NCBI GenBank assembly: GCA_002840095.1
Contig: PGZL01000006.1
Coordinates: forward strand, 139,241-203,240
Reading direction: 5' to 3'
Source: Gammaproteobacteria bacterium HGW-Gammaproteobacteria-1
GTDB lineage: Bacteria > Pseudomonadota > Gammaproteobacteria > Thiohalomonadales > Thiohalomonadaceae
DNA: 64,000 nucleotides
Both the position numbers and the translations under genes were made by a program. A model generated the notes under the pieces. It was not told the DNA's origin. It saw only the letters and a program-made list of their open reading frames with translations, and searched no databases. This document shows positions 1 through 9,229 of the stretch, one piece after another (position 1 is the stretch's first letter; the number at the start of each line of letters is the position of its first letter).

Positions 1-488
1 TTGACCCGCTGACGCTCGCCACCGGAGAAGGTGGCCGGCGAAACGCTCCACAAGCGTTCCGGCAGGTTCATGGCCGATAGCAATTCCGCTGCACGCTGCC
101 GCGCTTCGTCGCGTGACACACCGAGCACCAGGAGCGGCTGGGCGACCACATCGAGCGTCGCTTGGCGCGGCAGGCAGTGCAGGAACTGGGTGACGAAGCC
201 GATTTCGCGGCGCCGCAGCTCCAGGATCTGGTGTTCGCTGGCCAGGATCAGATCGAGTTCGTGACCCATTGCATCGCGATAGAGAATGCGGCCAGCGCTG
301 GGCAGGTAGGTGCGGTAGATGCCCTTCAACACCGAGGATTTGCCGGCGCCGGTGGGGCCGACCAGGGCGGTAAGACAACCGGCGCTGACGCTGAAATTGA
401 CATTGTGCGAGGACGGGATCAGCTTATTCTGCTCGTGAAGCTGGAAATGCTTGCCGTAGGCCTCGACCTGAAGAATGGGTTGGAGCAT
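1..488 (-). CDS. phnL: PhnL, C-P lyase ABC-type subunit (3' end cut by window edge)
   Basis: This is an ATP-binding-cassette protein of the phosphonate C-P lyase system. PhnL is needed with PhnGHI to make ribose-1-methylphosphonate-5-triphosphate-type intermediates from phosphonate and ATP; it is a cytoplasmic partner, not a membrane importer. The sequence reads from an ATG at 488. A Walker A motif (GPTGAGKSS) is near residue 40, a Q-loop (FVTQFLHCLPRQ) follows, and the ABC signature FSGGERQRV lies at the window edge, so Walker B and the C-terminus are missing here. It starts 11 bp after phnK, in the same operon. Family assignment rests on the motif set and on its position directly after phnK. 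Confidence 0.9.
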   Translation of the reverse strand, partial: MLQPILQVEAYGKHFQLHEQNKLIPSSHNVNFSVSAGCLTALVGPTGAGKSSVLKGIYRTYLPSAGRILYRDAMGHELDLILASEHQILELRRREIGFVTQFLHCLPRQATLDVVAQPLLVLGVSRDEARQRAAELLSAMNLPERLWSVSPATFSGGERQRV

Positions 489-499
489 ATATTTTTGCC

Positions 500-1330
500 T
501 CACAGAGCGGACGCCACCAGACGCTGGGTATAGGCGTGCTGGGGGTCTTCCAGGATTTGATCGGTCAACCCCGCCTCGATGACGCGGCCGTATTTCATGA
601 CGATGGCGCGACCGGTCAGCAGCCGGATCACGCCCAGGTCGTGGGTCACGACAACCATGGCGGTCTTGAGTTCCTGCTGGATTTCTAGGATCAGGTCGAG
701 AATGCGCGCCTGTACCGACAGGTCGAGGCCGGTGGTCACCTCGTCGAGGAACAGCAGCGGCGGCTGGGTCGCCAGCGCCTTGGCGATCTGCACCCGCTGT
801 TGCATGCCGCCGGAAAAGTTCTTCGGCAGGTCGTCGACCCGGGAGAGCAGTACCTCGGTGCGGGCCAGCAAGGCCTTGGCGCGTTCACGAATCGCGCCAT
901 AGTCCATCAGGTCGCTCATCAACAGGCGTTCGGCGATGTTGCCGCCGGCACTGATGTTGAAGTTCAGCCCGAGATGGGGGTTTTGATAGACCATGCCGAA
1001 GCGGTGATTGCGCAACCAGCGCTGTTGCGCGGCGTTGAGGGCGAACAGGTCATGCTGTTTGTCGCGGTCGTAGAAAATCGCCTCGCCGCTGGAGGGTGCC
1101 TGGTCGAAATAGAGGTTCTTGACCACGGTCGACTTGCCACTGCCCGATTCGCCCATGACGCCCAGAATCTCTCCTTCGAACAGATCGAAGGAAACATCAT
1201 GGATGGCGACCACGCTGCCGCAATGCGGACAGAGGTTGGTATCAGCCTCCGGGCCCGTGGATTCGAGGCACAGGGGACAGCCCGGGCCGTAAATTTTGCT
1301 GAGGTTGCGAACCTCGAGAATCTTGTTCAT
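500..1330 (-). CDS. phnK: PhnK, C-P lyase ABC subunit with a Cys4 insertion
   Basis: PhnK is the ABC ATPase that docks on the PhnGHIJ C-P lyase core complex. The 276-residue protein has Walker A GESGSGKST (about residue 60), the ABC signature NFSGGMQQRVQIAKAL and Walker B LLFLDEVTTGLD. Between the first beta strand and the usual start of the ABC fold there is an extra loop, residues about 17-40, with two cysteine pairs: CPLC and CPHC. I recall the E. coli protein as lacking this loop. The spacing looks like a zinc ribbon or iron-sulfur site, but metal binding is inference. The start overlaps the phnJ stop by 4 bp, so translation is probably coupled. Confidence 0.93.
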   Translation of the reverse strand: MNKILEVRNLSKIYGPGCPLCLESTGPEADTNLCPHCGSVVAIHDVSFDLFEGEILGVMGESGSGKSTVVKNLYFDQAPSSGEAIFYDRDKQHDLFALNAAQQRWLRNHRFGMVYQNPHLGLNFNISAGGNIAERLLMSDLMDYGAIRERAKALLARTEVLLSRVDDLPKNFSGGMQQRVQIAKALATQPPLLFLDEVTTGLDLSVQARILDLILEIQQELKTAMVVVTHDLGVIRLLTGRAIVMKYGRVIEAGLTDQILEDPQHAYTQRLVASAL

Positions 1331-2226
1331 GCCGGTTCTCCCTCGGTCTGTCGGGCAAGAAGCATTTGTTCATCGCACCAGTCGCTGTCGGAGCATTGAT
1401 AGGTCTTGCTGCCCGAATCGGCCGCGAATTCATCGAGGAACGAATCGGTGCAGCCACAGCGGGTGCAGGCGCGGCGGTGTCCATGTTCGTCACGGAAGTC
1501 CTCGACGCGGAACGGCACGTCGCTGAAGGCCAGCGGCTCCGCCTTTGTATGGGGCGGCACGGCGTAGATCTTCTTTTCGCGGCCGGCGCCGAACAGGATC
1601 AGGGCCGCTGAGGCATTGAGCTTGGGTACATCCCAGCGCGGGATCGGCGAAGGATCGATGACGTAATGGCCGTTGATGCGCGTCGGATAGCGGTGCGAGA
1701 TCGTGATCTCGTCGAACTTGACGATGTCCTCATACAGCTTGACCAGGAGGCGCGAGTAGTCCGCCTCACCGTGCATGGTCTTGCGCTTGTCCTCCGAAGG
1801 TTCCACTACAACCAGCGGATCGGGGTAGGGCACCTGCAGCACGACGATCTGATTGGACGTCAGTGGCAGCTCCGGGATGCGGTGGCGCGACTGAATCAGG
1901 GTGCACTCCGTCGTTTTCGTTGTCGTCGAAACGCCGGGGCAAGTCATCTCGATGAAGTGACGCAGGTTGACCGCGTTGACCGAATCGTCCGATCCCTGGT
2001 CGATTACTTTCAGGATTTCCTCCGGCCCGATCAGCGACAGGGTCAGTTGCAGACCGCCGGTACCGAAACCGCGTCCCATGGGCATCTCGCGCGAGGCATA
2101 GGGCACCTGGTAACCCGGGATGGCGATGGCTTTGAGAATGGCGCGGCGCACTTCCTTCTTGGCGTATTCGTCGAGAAAGCCAAAGTTGTAGGCGTTGCCG
2201 CTTTGGGCGTGGGAAAATGCGTTCAT
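1327..2226 (-). CDS. phnJ: PhnJ, radical SAM carbon-phosphorus lyase
   Basis: This is the catalytic subunit that cleaves the C-P bond of 5-phosphoribosyl 1-methylphosphonate with a [4Fe-4S] cluster and S-adenosylmethionine, releasing methane from methylphosphonate. The 299-residue protein matches the family along its length. PhnJ does not use the CxxxCxxC motif; its cysteines sit near the C-terminus. Here they are C254, C257, C278 and C284, with the same spacing pattern as the E. coli cluster and thiyl-radical cysteines, plus an extra C259. The gene overlaps phnI by 4 bp upstream and phnK by 4 bp downstream. Confidence 0.96.
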   Translation of the reverse strand: MNAFSHAQSGNAYNFGFLDEYAKKEVRRAILKAIAIPGYQVPYASREMPMGRGFGTGGLQLTLSLIGPEEILKVIDQGSDDSVNAVNLRHFIEMTCPGVSTTTKTTECTLIQSRHRIPELPLTSNQIVVLQVPYPDPLVVVEPSEDKRKTMHGEADYSRLLVKLYEDIVKFDEITISHRYPTRINGHYVIDPSPIPRWDVPKLNASAALILFGAGREKKIYAVPPHTKAEPLAFSDVPFRVEDFRDEHGHRRACTRCGCTDSFLDEFAADSGSKTYQCSDSDWCDEQMLLARQTEGEPA

Positions 2227-3332
2227 GCGGGTTCCCCTGATTTTTGTTGCGTGGTGCGCAAGCGATCGAGGTCGGACTGGAAGGTGACGTAGTGGGGCAT
2301 CTTGTAGTGCGAGGCGAAGCCCATGGAGTCGACGCCATCGACGTGGAGCAGCACGAACTCGGGGTCTTCCGATGGGTTGCCGGGGCCGTCCTTCATGCCT
2401 TTTTGCAAGGCGCGGTCGAGAATCGCCATGGAAATCGCCTTGACTTCGTTGTGGCCGAAGCAGGCGCCATAGCCAATGGTGAACATTGGTTTGCCGCCGG
2501 CATCGTCGGCTTCGTACATGGCCACCACTTCACACTCGGTGACCAGCACCTCGCCGACCTCGGTCGGTTCGCCGGTGATCGGGTGCGGCAGCATGACCGG
2601 CAGGTAGCCCACCCGCAGTTCGGCGACCGTCGGGTGCACGTCGCCGTAGCCGCGCATGTTGGAATAGGCGACGGCGAGTAGCGAGCCGGTTTCCGCCCGC
2701 GCCATAGTGGCCAATGCCGCCGAGCGAGGCACGGGAAAGACCAGGGGTTCCCGGGTAATGTCGAACGCCGCCTGCGTGCGGCCAGTGACGGGCGGCAGCA
2801 AGCCTTCCGCGCGCAGAGCGTCGAGCACCTTGGGGAAACTGTCGGGCAACCGAGCTTCCGGACAGCTATCCAGCCATGCGCGGGCAACGGCCCGGAAGGC
2901 ATCCGGCGATTCGTCCATCAGCTCCATGCGCAGCAGGCGCAAGGCATAGTCGGGCGTCGGCCCGAGCATCTGGCCGCCGGGAATTTCCTTGAAGGCCGAA
3001 GAGATGCGGCGGATCAGGCGCATCCGCGAGGTATCGAGCGGTGGCGTTGCCAACAAGCGTGGTCGCGTCGAGCGCCAGGCGCGCAACGCAAACGCGGCCT
3101 CCAGCGTGTCCCCCAGGCTCTGCTTGATGGCGAGCGCGGCAAATTTCGGGTGATAGACCCCTCCCTCGGAAACAACGCGATCGACCAGGTGGCGCAACTG
3201 GTGAAGAATGGCATCGATGCCGAGCGGCTCGGCAAGAGTTTCGCTCAGCCCTTCTTCGGTGCGCAGGAATTCGGTAACGGCGGCGGCGCCAGCGATGGCC
3301 CGACCGCCGCCCTTGATGGCTACATAACTCAT
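2223..3332 (-). CDS. phnI: PhnI, C-P lyase core nucleosidase subunit
   Basis: PhnI is the core-complex subunit that, with PhnG, PhnH and PhnL, displaces adenine from ATP with phosphonate. I start it at the ATG at 3332 (MSYVAIKGGGRAIAGA), which gives 369 residues, close to the usual 350-370, and leaves one base between it and the phnH stop. A longer reading frame extends into phnH but loses family similarity. The conserved N-terminal KGG motif and the C-terminal HVDGVDSMGFASHYKMPHYVTF-type segment are present. Its 3' end overlaps phnJ by 4 bp. Confidence 0.95.
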   Translation of the reverse strand: MSYVAIKGGGRAIAGAAAVTEFLRTEEGLSETLAEPLGIDAILHQLRHLVDRVVSEGGVYHPKFAALAIKQSLGDTLEAAFALRAWRSTRPRLLATPPLDTSRMRLIRRISSAFKEIPGGQMLGPTPDYALRLLRMELMDESPDAFRAVARAWLDSCPEARLPDSFPKVLDALRAEGLLPPVTGRTQAAFDITREPLVFPVPRSAALATMARAETGSLLAVAYSNMRGYGDVHPTVAELRVGYLPVMLPHPITGEPTEVGEVLVTECEVVAMYEADDAGGKPMFTIGYGACFGHNEVKAISMAILDRALQKGMKDGPGNPSEDPEFVLLHVDGVDSMGFASHYKMPHYVTFQSDLDRLRTTQQKSGEPA

Positions 3333-3333
3333 G

Positions 3334-3903
3334 TCAGCGAACCCCTCCGGAAATGTGTATCTGCGTGGTACGCGGCAGCGCAACGATGCGACGTGTATCC
3401 GAGAGCAACACATCCACCCCCAGGGGAAAACTGCCGACCCAATCGGCGCGGCGTGTCAGCCAATCGGGATGCAGGCCGGCCAGACGTAGTTGCCGCTGGC
3501 CGTTAATGCCTGGGCCGGCCAATTCCAGGGAGGTTTCTCCTTGGCCCAGGCGGTCGACCTCTATCAACACGGTGGCGCCGAACTCGGGGGATTCCAGTGA
3601 TCCCAGCGCGGGCTGGAAATCGGGAGCGCGGCCCCCACTCGCCGCCACATAGCGTGCGTGCTCGTTGGCGCTTGGCTTGGCCTGAAGCAAAGGCCAGTCC
3701 GCCGGGGCGATTTGCCCATGGGGGTCGGCCAAGGTCATTTCCCCGTCCATCAAAGTGGCCAGCACGGCGCGTTGGGCGACAGCGCCATCGATGCAGTCAC
3801 CGATCTCCCTGATGGCGCCGGGTCGCGAGAACGCCTCAACCAGTTCACGGAAGACGCGCTGCTGGACGTCGGCCCGCCAGATGTTTTCAACCTTCATCGT
3901 CAT
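3334..3903 (-). CDS. phnH: PhnH, C-P lyase core subunit
   Basis: PhnH is a non-catalytic but essential subunit of the PhnGHIJ core complex. The 189-residue frame has the family's N-terminal RVFRELVEAFSRPG segment and a Gly/Pro-rich C-terminal half (ELAGPGINGQRQLRLAGL). Two ATG codons, at 3903 and 3897, could serve as start; both lie inside the end of phnG (14-bp overlap or less), which suggests translational coupling. It sits between phnG and phnI, the standard order. Confidence 0.93.
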   Translation of the reverse strand: MTMKVENIWRADVQQRVFRELVEAFSRPGAIREIGDCIDGAVAQRAVLATLMDGEMTLADPHGQIAPADWPLLQAKPSANEHARYVAASGGRAPDFQPALGSLESPEFGATVLIEVDRLGQGETSLELAGPGINGQRQLRLAGLHPDWLTRRADWVGSFPLGVDVLLSDTRRIVALPRTTQIHISGGVR

Positions 3904-4357
3904 CGTTCTCCGCGTTGTTCAGCATCGCAAAATCCACCCGCGTGGCGGCGAGCATGGCGCGACGGCGGCGATCTTCCTCGGCGCGGATGGCCGCACCGGC
4001 GTCGATCTGAGCGGAAACCCGCTCCCAGCCGGGCAGTCGGGCGGCGACAACGGCGTCGAGGATGGCCAGCGCGCGGGCCAGGTCGGCGTCGTCCGCCATC
4101 ACATGGGCGCCACCGGCGGCAGTTCGGCCATCGGCCATGGAGAGTTCGACGCTGCACGATGACAGCGGAAACTCGCCCAGGTAGTAAGGTTCGTGAAATG
4201 CGCCATCGGTCAGGGTCAGCAGCCCGAGACCCGCCTGCGGCAAGCTCTTGAGCTTCACGTCGAACTCGCTCGCCAATTCATCGGCGAGTGCATTCAACAC
4301 CGATGCCGGATGGGCAGTCAGCGCCCGAATCCAGTGTTTTCTTTCAAGGTTCGTCAC
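3887..4357 (-). CDS. phnG: PhnG, C-P lyase core subunit
   Basis: PhnG is the small core subunit that with PhnI catalyses the nucleosidase-like first step of phosphonate breakdown. I prefer the GTG at 4357: it overlaps the phnE stop as GTGA, a GGGAG-like ribosome binding site lies about 8 bp upstream, and it gives 156 residues, close to the E. coli size of 150. Another GTG seven codons upstream (4378) would add MVAREIR. The motif GLGLLTLTDGAFHEPYYLGE is typical of the family. The C-terminus is rich in acidic residues (ENDDDEG). Confidence 0.92.
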   Translation of the reverse strand: MTNLERKHWIRALTAHPASVLNALADELASEFDVKLKSLPQAGLGLLTLTDGAFHEPYYLGEFPLSSCSVELSMADGRTAAGGAHVMADDADLARALAILDAVVAARLPGWERVSAQIDAGAAIRAEEDRRRRAMLAATRVDFAMLNNAENDDDEG

Positions 4358-5157
4358 CCTAATCTCCCTCGCAACCACGCCGAGGCGTAGTCGATTATCA
4401 AAATGGTGGCCAGAATGACCAGGATCAGCGCAGCCGATTGGCCATAATCGAACAGGCGCAAGGTGTCATGCAGCGCGAGCCCGATGCCGCCGGCGCCGAC
4501 CAGGCCCAGCACCGAGGCCATGCGCACGTTGCGGTCGAGGATATAGAGGACATACCCCATTGCCTCGCGCAGAATGGATGGCCACCCGGCATACATGACC
4601 ATTTGCGGAAAGTTGGCGCCGGTAGATGCCACGCCCTCGCAGACGCCCTTGTCCACCCGCTCCAGGCTTTCGGCGAAGAACTTGCCGAGAAAACCCGCCG
4701 TATGGACGCCAAGCGCGAGCGCGCCGGGCAACGGTCCGAGTCCGAGCGCCGCGACGAAGATCAACGCCAACAGCAAGTCCGGCATGGCGCGCATGAAATT
4801 GAGCATTTCCCGGGCGATGCGATAGGCCAGCGGACTGGGCGCAAAATTGCGGGCCGCCAACGGCGCCAAGAAGAACGCCACCAGCAGGGCAAACACGGTC
4901 CCCCACAGCGCCGTTGCCAGCGTGATTCCCATCAGTTCCAGATATCTAGACAAGTTCGAGAAATCAGGCTGCCGATAGCGGCTGAAATATTCCCCCATGT
5001 CCTCGACGCCGTAGGCCAGGGTCTCGAACGAAATCTCCAGGTCCCAGACGATCAGCCAAAGCACGGCCAGGGTCGCCGTCACCCAGACCGGGATCGGGTT
5101 GCGCGGCTTGGGCGGTAACGTTTGCGAACGAGCCGGTTTCAGGTCATGGATGTTCAT
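4354..5157 (-). CDS. phnE: PhnE, phosphonate ABC transporter permease (second copy)
   Basis: This is an inner-membrane permease of the PhnCDE phosphonate importer. The 267-residue protein has about six hydrophobic segments and the coupling motif with its conserved EGVASTGANFPQMV loop, followed by VLGLVGAGGIG. It is one of two tandem permease genes; the pair probably forms a heterodimer, as in other bacteria with phnE1/phnE2. The start overlaps the previous permease stop by 4 bp (ATGA), and the end overlaps the phnG start as GTGA. Confidence 0.93.
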   Translation of the reverse strand: MNIHDLKPARSQTLPPKPRNPIPVWVTATLAVLWLIVWDLEISFETLAYGVEDMGEYFSRYRQPDFSNLSRYLELMGITLATALWGTVFALLVAFFLAPLAARNFAPSPLAYRIAREMLNFMRAMPDLLLALIFVAALGLGPLPGALALGVHTAGFLGKFFAESLERVDKGVCEGVASTGANFPQMVMYAGWPSILREAMGYVLYILDRNVRMASVLGLVGAGGIGLALHDTLRLFDYGQSAALILVILATILIIDYASAWLRGRLG

Positions 5158-5969
5158 GCCTGTTTCCCATGGATGATGCGGCTGCGCAAACGGTCAGATG
5201 CGCGGTCGAGCAAGGTGACCACCAGATAGATGGCCAGTGCAATCAAGAGCAGCCGGTCGTACTGGAACAGGCGCATGGACATCACCAGGTCGTAGCCGAT
5301 GCCGCCGGCGCCGACCAGGCCGAGAATGGCCGCCGCCCGCAGGTTGTGGTCCAGGATGTACATCACGGTACCGACGAAATCGGGCAGGGCCTGCGGCAGC
5401 ATGGCGAACAGGCGGACTTGCAGCCATCCCGCGCCATGGGCGCGCACGCCTTCCACGGCCTTCCGGTCGACGACCTCGATGGCTTCGGCAAAGAACTTGC
5501 CCATGAAACCCACGGTGACAAACGCCAGGGCCATCACGCCGGGCAAGGGACCCAGGCCGACCGCCGACACGAAGACCAGCGCCCAGACCAGTTCCGGCAA
5601 CGCGCGCATCAGGCTCAGTACATCGCGCGTTAGTCGATACACAGCGATATGCGGCGTGGCATTGCGGGCCGCCAGGATGCCCATCGGCAGGCTGAGTACA
5701 ATGGCTATGGCCGTGCCGAGGATGGTCATCTCGATGGTTTCGAGCATCTTGGCCAGAAGTTGCGGCACATAGTTCCAATCGGGTGTGACGAACATCTGAC
5801 CCGTGAAGCCAACCATTTTGCCGAGCGAGCCGATCAGGCGGACGAAATCCACCTCCACGATCGGCGCCGTGAGCCAGAGTGCGCACAGCAGCGCCAGCAC
5901 CCCGCCAACGAGCGGGAGCGGCGGCCATCCGCTAGGCGTAGGCCAACGCCATGTCGAGACTGTTGTCAT
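5154..5969 (-). CDS. phnE: PhnE, phosphonate ABC transporter permease (first copy)
   Basis: This is the first of the two tandem permeases of the phosphonate importer. The 271-residue protein shows several transmembrane stretches, the cytoplasmic EAA-type loop (EGVRAHGAGWLQVRLF) and the same AAILGLVGAGGIGYDL motif as its neighbour, so the two are paralogues. The start at 5969 overlaps the end of phnC by 38 bp, in a different frame; a shorter start further in would remove the overlap but cut into the first hydrophobic segment region. Confidence 0.92.
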   Translation of the reverse strand: MTTVSTWRWPTPSGWPPLPLVGGVLALLCALWLTAPIVEVDFVRLIGSLGKMVGFTGQMFVTPDWNYVPQLLAKMLETIEMTILGTAIAIVLSLPMGILAARNATPHIAVYRLTRDVLSLMRALPELVWALVFVSAVGLGPLPGVMALAFVTVGFMGKFFAEAIEVVDRKAVEGVRAHGAGWLQVRLFAMLPQALPDFVGTVMYILDHNLRAAAILGLVGAGGIGYDLVMSMRLFQYDRLLLIALAIYLVVTLLDRASDRLRSRIIHGKQA

Positions 5970-6711
5970 CTTCGATGCCTTCCCGTTGATAGATGGTACG
6001 CAAAACCGACTGCGTCATTTGCTCGGGATTGCCGTCGAAAACGATCTTCCCGCTGTTCATGCCGATGATGCGATCGGCAAAACGCCGCGCCAGCTCCACC
6101 TGATGCAGGTTGACCACGACGGTAATGCCGTCCCGGTCGCAGATTTCCCGCAACAGGGCCATGATCTCCTCGCTCGAAACCGGGTCGAGGCTGGCGACCG
6201 GTTCGTCCGCCAGGATCACCTTGGGCTGCTGCGCCAGAGCCCGGGCAATGCCAACGCGCTGCTGCTGGCCGCCGGAAAGTTTGTCGGCGCGGTTCCAGGC
6301 CTTGTCGGTGAGGGCGACACGGGCGAGCGCCTCTTGGGCGATCTCCATGTCTTCCTTGCGGAAGAGGTAAAACACGCTGCCCACCCATGAACGGTGCGCC
6401 AAGCGCCCCGTCAGGACGTTGGTGACCACCGACAGCCGGTCGACCAGATTGAATTGCTGGAAAACCATGGCCACCTTGGAGCGGATATGCCGCAGCTTGT
6501 GTGCGTCGACAGACTCGCCGCCGATGCGGACTTCACCGGAAGTCGGGGTTTCCAGGCCATTCATCAGCCGCAACAGGGTGGACTTGCCGGCCCCGCTGGG
6601 GCCCAGCACGACGGTGAAACTGCCCGATTTGATCTCCGCATCGATACCCTTCAGGGCTTCAAAGCCATTCGGAAAGCGTTTCGTTACGGATTGAATGGAA
6701 ATTGCGGACAT
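5932..6711 (-). CDS. phnC: PhnC, phosphonate ABC transporter ATPase
   Basis: PhnC powers phosphonate import through the PhnE permeases. The 259-residue protein starts at the ATG at 6711, with an AAGGAG site just upstream; a longer frame to 6756 has no support. Walker A is GPSGAGKST, the signature is [15 protein letters not shown] and Walker B is [13 protein letters not shown]. It follows phnD by 56 bp. Confidence 0.95.
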   Translation of the reverse strand: MSAISIQSVTKRFPNGFEALKGIDAEIKSGSFTVVLGPSGAGKSTLLRLMNGLETPTSGEVRIGGESVDAHKLRHIRSKVAMVFQQFNLVDRLSVVTNVLTGRLAHRSWVGSVFYLFRKEDMEIAQEALARVALTDKAWNRADKLSGGQQQRVGIARALAQQPKVILADEPVASLDPVSSEEIMALLREICDRDGITVVVNLHQVELARRFADRIIGMNSGKIVFDGNPEQMTQSVLRTIYQREGIEDDNSLDMALAYA

Positions 6712-6767
6712 GGGTTTTCTCCTTTGCCAAGGATGGCAGGCCATGCGGCCTGCCATCTCTTGAGCGA

Positions 6768-7640
6768 TTACTTGAGCAAGTCGTTCTTCTTCAGGCCCAA
6801 GTCTTTCACCATGTCGCGGATCATCTGGTAGTCCTGCGGGCCGACCGCCACGTAGTGGCTCAGGTTGCCGTAGCCGGTGACCTTGATCTCCTTGTGAGCC
6901 GTCAGGATGGCGTCCTGAATCTTTGTCTTCATCGCGGCCGGCAGATCGCCCCGATAAACCAGCGGCGAGCCGGGCAGCGGATCAGATTCCTTGACGACGC
7001 AGTTGGTCTGCTTGGAGATGAGCCCCTTGGCCAGCATCTTCTCGTAGGTGATGTCGTTGTCGGCGGCGGCATCGACGGTCTTGTTCTTGACCGCCAGTTC
7101 GGCGGCGTCGTGGGAACCGGAATAGGTGAACTTGCCGAAGAAGTCCTGCGGCATCATGCCGGTTTCCTTCTTTACCATGTAGGTGGGCATCAGGCCGCCG
7201 GAGGTCGAGGCGGGATCGACGAAGGCCACGCTCTTGCCCTTCATGTCCTTGATCGATTTGATGCCGGAGTCGCAGGGGGCGATGATGATGCTCTTGTAGG
7301 TGTGAGAGGTGCCGCCCTCGCGGATGCCGACGGCGAAGGCTTCGGCGCCGGCTTCCTGCTCGGCCAGATAGTAGGAAAGCGGGCCGAACCAGGCGATGTC
7401 GACGCGCTTCTTCTTCATCGCCTCGATCACGCCGGCGTAGTCGGTGGCGGTGAACACCTTCACCTTCTGGCCCAGCTTCTTCTCCAGGTGGACGCGCATA
7501 GGCTCGAACTTCTGGATCATCTCTTCATTGTTCTCGGCCGGAATCAGGCCCATGACGATGTCGCGGGCCTGGGCGGCCGTGGCGTTCAGGGCCAGGGCCA
7601 GCGCCAGCGCGCTTGCCGTGAGAGTGGATTTCAAATACAT
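6768..7640 (-). CDS. phnD: PhnD, periplasmic phosphonate-binding protein
   Basis: PhnD captures phosphonates in the periplasm for the PhnCE transporter. The 290-residue precursor starts at the ATG at 7640, which has a GGGAG site, and opens with a signal peptide (MYLKSTLTASALALALAL, cut probably after AQA). The mature part has the family's MGLIPAENNEEMIQKFEPM start and the FVDPASTSGGLMPTY ligand-loop region. It lies 35 bp after phnF. Confidence 0.95.
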   Translation of the reverse strand: MYLKSTLTASALALALALNATAAQARDIVMGLIPAENNEEMIQKFEPMRVHLEKKLGQKVKVFTATDYAGVIEAMKKKRVDIAWFGPLSYYLAEQEAGAEAFAVGIREGGTSHTYKSIIIAPCDSGIKSIKDMKGKSVAFVDPASTSGGLMPTYMVKKETGMMPQDFFGKFTYSGSHDAAELAVKNKTVDAAADNDITYEKMLAKGLISKQTNCVVKESDPLPGSPLVYRGDLPAAMKTKIQDAILTAHKEIKVTGYGNLSHYVAVGPQDYQMIRDMVKDLGLKKNDLLK

Positions 7641-7675
7641 TGCAGTAGCTCCCGTAAGGTTGATCAAGAGATAGG

Positions 7676-8404
7676 TCAAGGATTGATGCGCAGTTGGATC
7701 CGGTCGGCGCGAAACCGGGTCAGGGCGTATTCGAGCGGGGTGCCATCCCGCTCGGATACATTGACGCTTTTGACCCGCAGCACCGGCTGGTTCTGGGGCA
7801 TGCCCAGCAGCGAGGCATCATCTCCTTGCGGGAGCACCGCGCTGACCAGGCTCTCGATTCGTCGCAACGTGAACTGGTAACGAACGGCGAGATGTTCGTG
7901 CAGTGATCCTCCGCGGTATTCCGTCAGGAGTTCGGGGAAGACTTGCTGCGGCAGGAAATGGGAAATAACGCAGATGGGCCGATCGTCGGCCAGGCGCAAT
8001 GACTCGAGCCAGATGACCGGCTCGTTCTCCGCCAGCCGCAACCGCGCGGCGACGCCACCGCGGGCGGGAATCGCCAGCTTGCGCAGAATGCGGCTGCTGG
8101 CCGTTTTTCCGAGCGATTCGAAGGTTTCGGTAAAGCGCGTGCCACTGCCCAATACGTAGTCGGCGGGACCATCCAGGACGAAGGTGCCTTTACCGTGGCG
8201 GCGCTCAAGCAATCCCGAGGCAATCAAGTCTTCGATGGCGCGCCGCACCGTGTGGCGGTTGACGCCGAAGCGTTCCGCCAGCTCGTTTTCTGAAGGCAGG
8301 CATTGGCCTGGCGAGAAGAAAGAGACGACCTCTTCCTTGAGCAGTTTGGCGATCTGGCTATAGATCGCCTCGCCACCATTTCGTTGCAGCGCCACAAGAC
8401 TCAT
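7676..8404 (-). CDS. phnF: PhnF, GntR/UTRA-family regulator of phosphonate genes
   Basis: This is a GntR-family repressor: an N-terminal winged helix (residues about 10-75, LPSENELAERFGVNRHTVRRAI) and a C-terminal UTRA ligand-binding domain ending in the usual YALTRFRADRIQL motif. It is the first gene of the phn operon, so it probably controls the operon and itself. The ligand is unknown; phosphonates or phosphate signals are inferred from context. Inverted repeats immediately upstream (8415-8430) could be its operator. Confidence 0.9.
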   Translation of the reverse strand: MSLVALQRNGGEAIYSQIAKLLKEEVVSFFSPGQCLPSENELAERFGVNRHTVRRAIEDLIASGLLERRHGKGTFVLDGPADYVLGSGTRFTETFESLGKTASSRILRKLAIPARGGVAARLRLAENEPVIWLESLRLADDRPICVISHFLPQQVFPELLTEYRGGSLHEHLAVRYQFTLRRIESLVSAVLPQGDDASLLGMPQNQPVLRVKSVNVSERDGTPLEYALTRFRADRIQLRINP

Positions 8405-8918
<514 letters not shown>

Positions 8919-9229
8919 AGCACGTATTTCCGAGGCGCCGCTGCTGCAATTCACGCATTTGTGTGTCACGTCACGCATTCTCCCGGCGCGCTTGCCGTAG
9001 CCAGCAGTCCGCGGTGCGGCTGCTGGCTGCTCCCTCCTCCTGATAATCATGAACGCAAAATCCAGCCATGACGGATAGTTACATCTCGCCAGCGAAGCAC
9101 GAACCACTCGGTCGCGCCAAAGTGCAACAAGTTGGCAAGAAATGTGCTCGTTTCAACTGCTAATGTCTTGCCCGCAGCAAGGGGATGCCCCCCGCACGGC
9201 GAGACGCATGACCCACGGCGGCGTCTTCC
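8919..9229. other. Intergenic region before the sigma factor
   Basis: No gene is visible in these 311 bases. A GC-rich hairpin with AGCCAGCAG (8999-9007) pairing to CTGCTGGCT (9020-9028) could end transcription from the left, though no T-run follows. GATAATCAT at 9042-9050 matches half of the Fur box consensus and is followed by only a partial match, so iron control of the sigma factor is possible but weakly supported. Confidence 0.35.
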
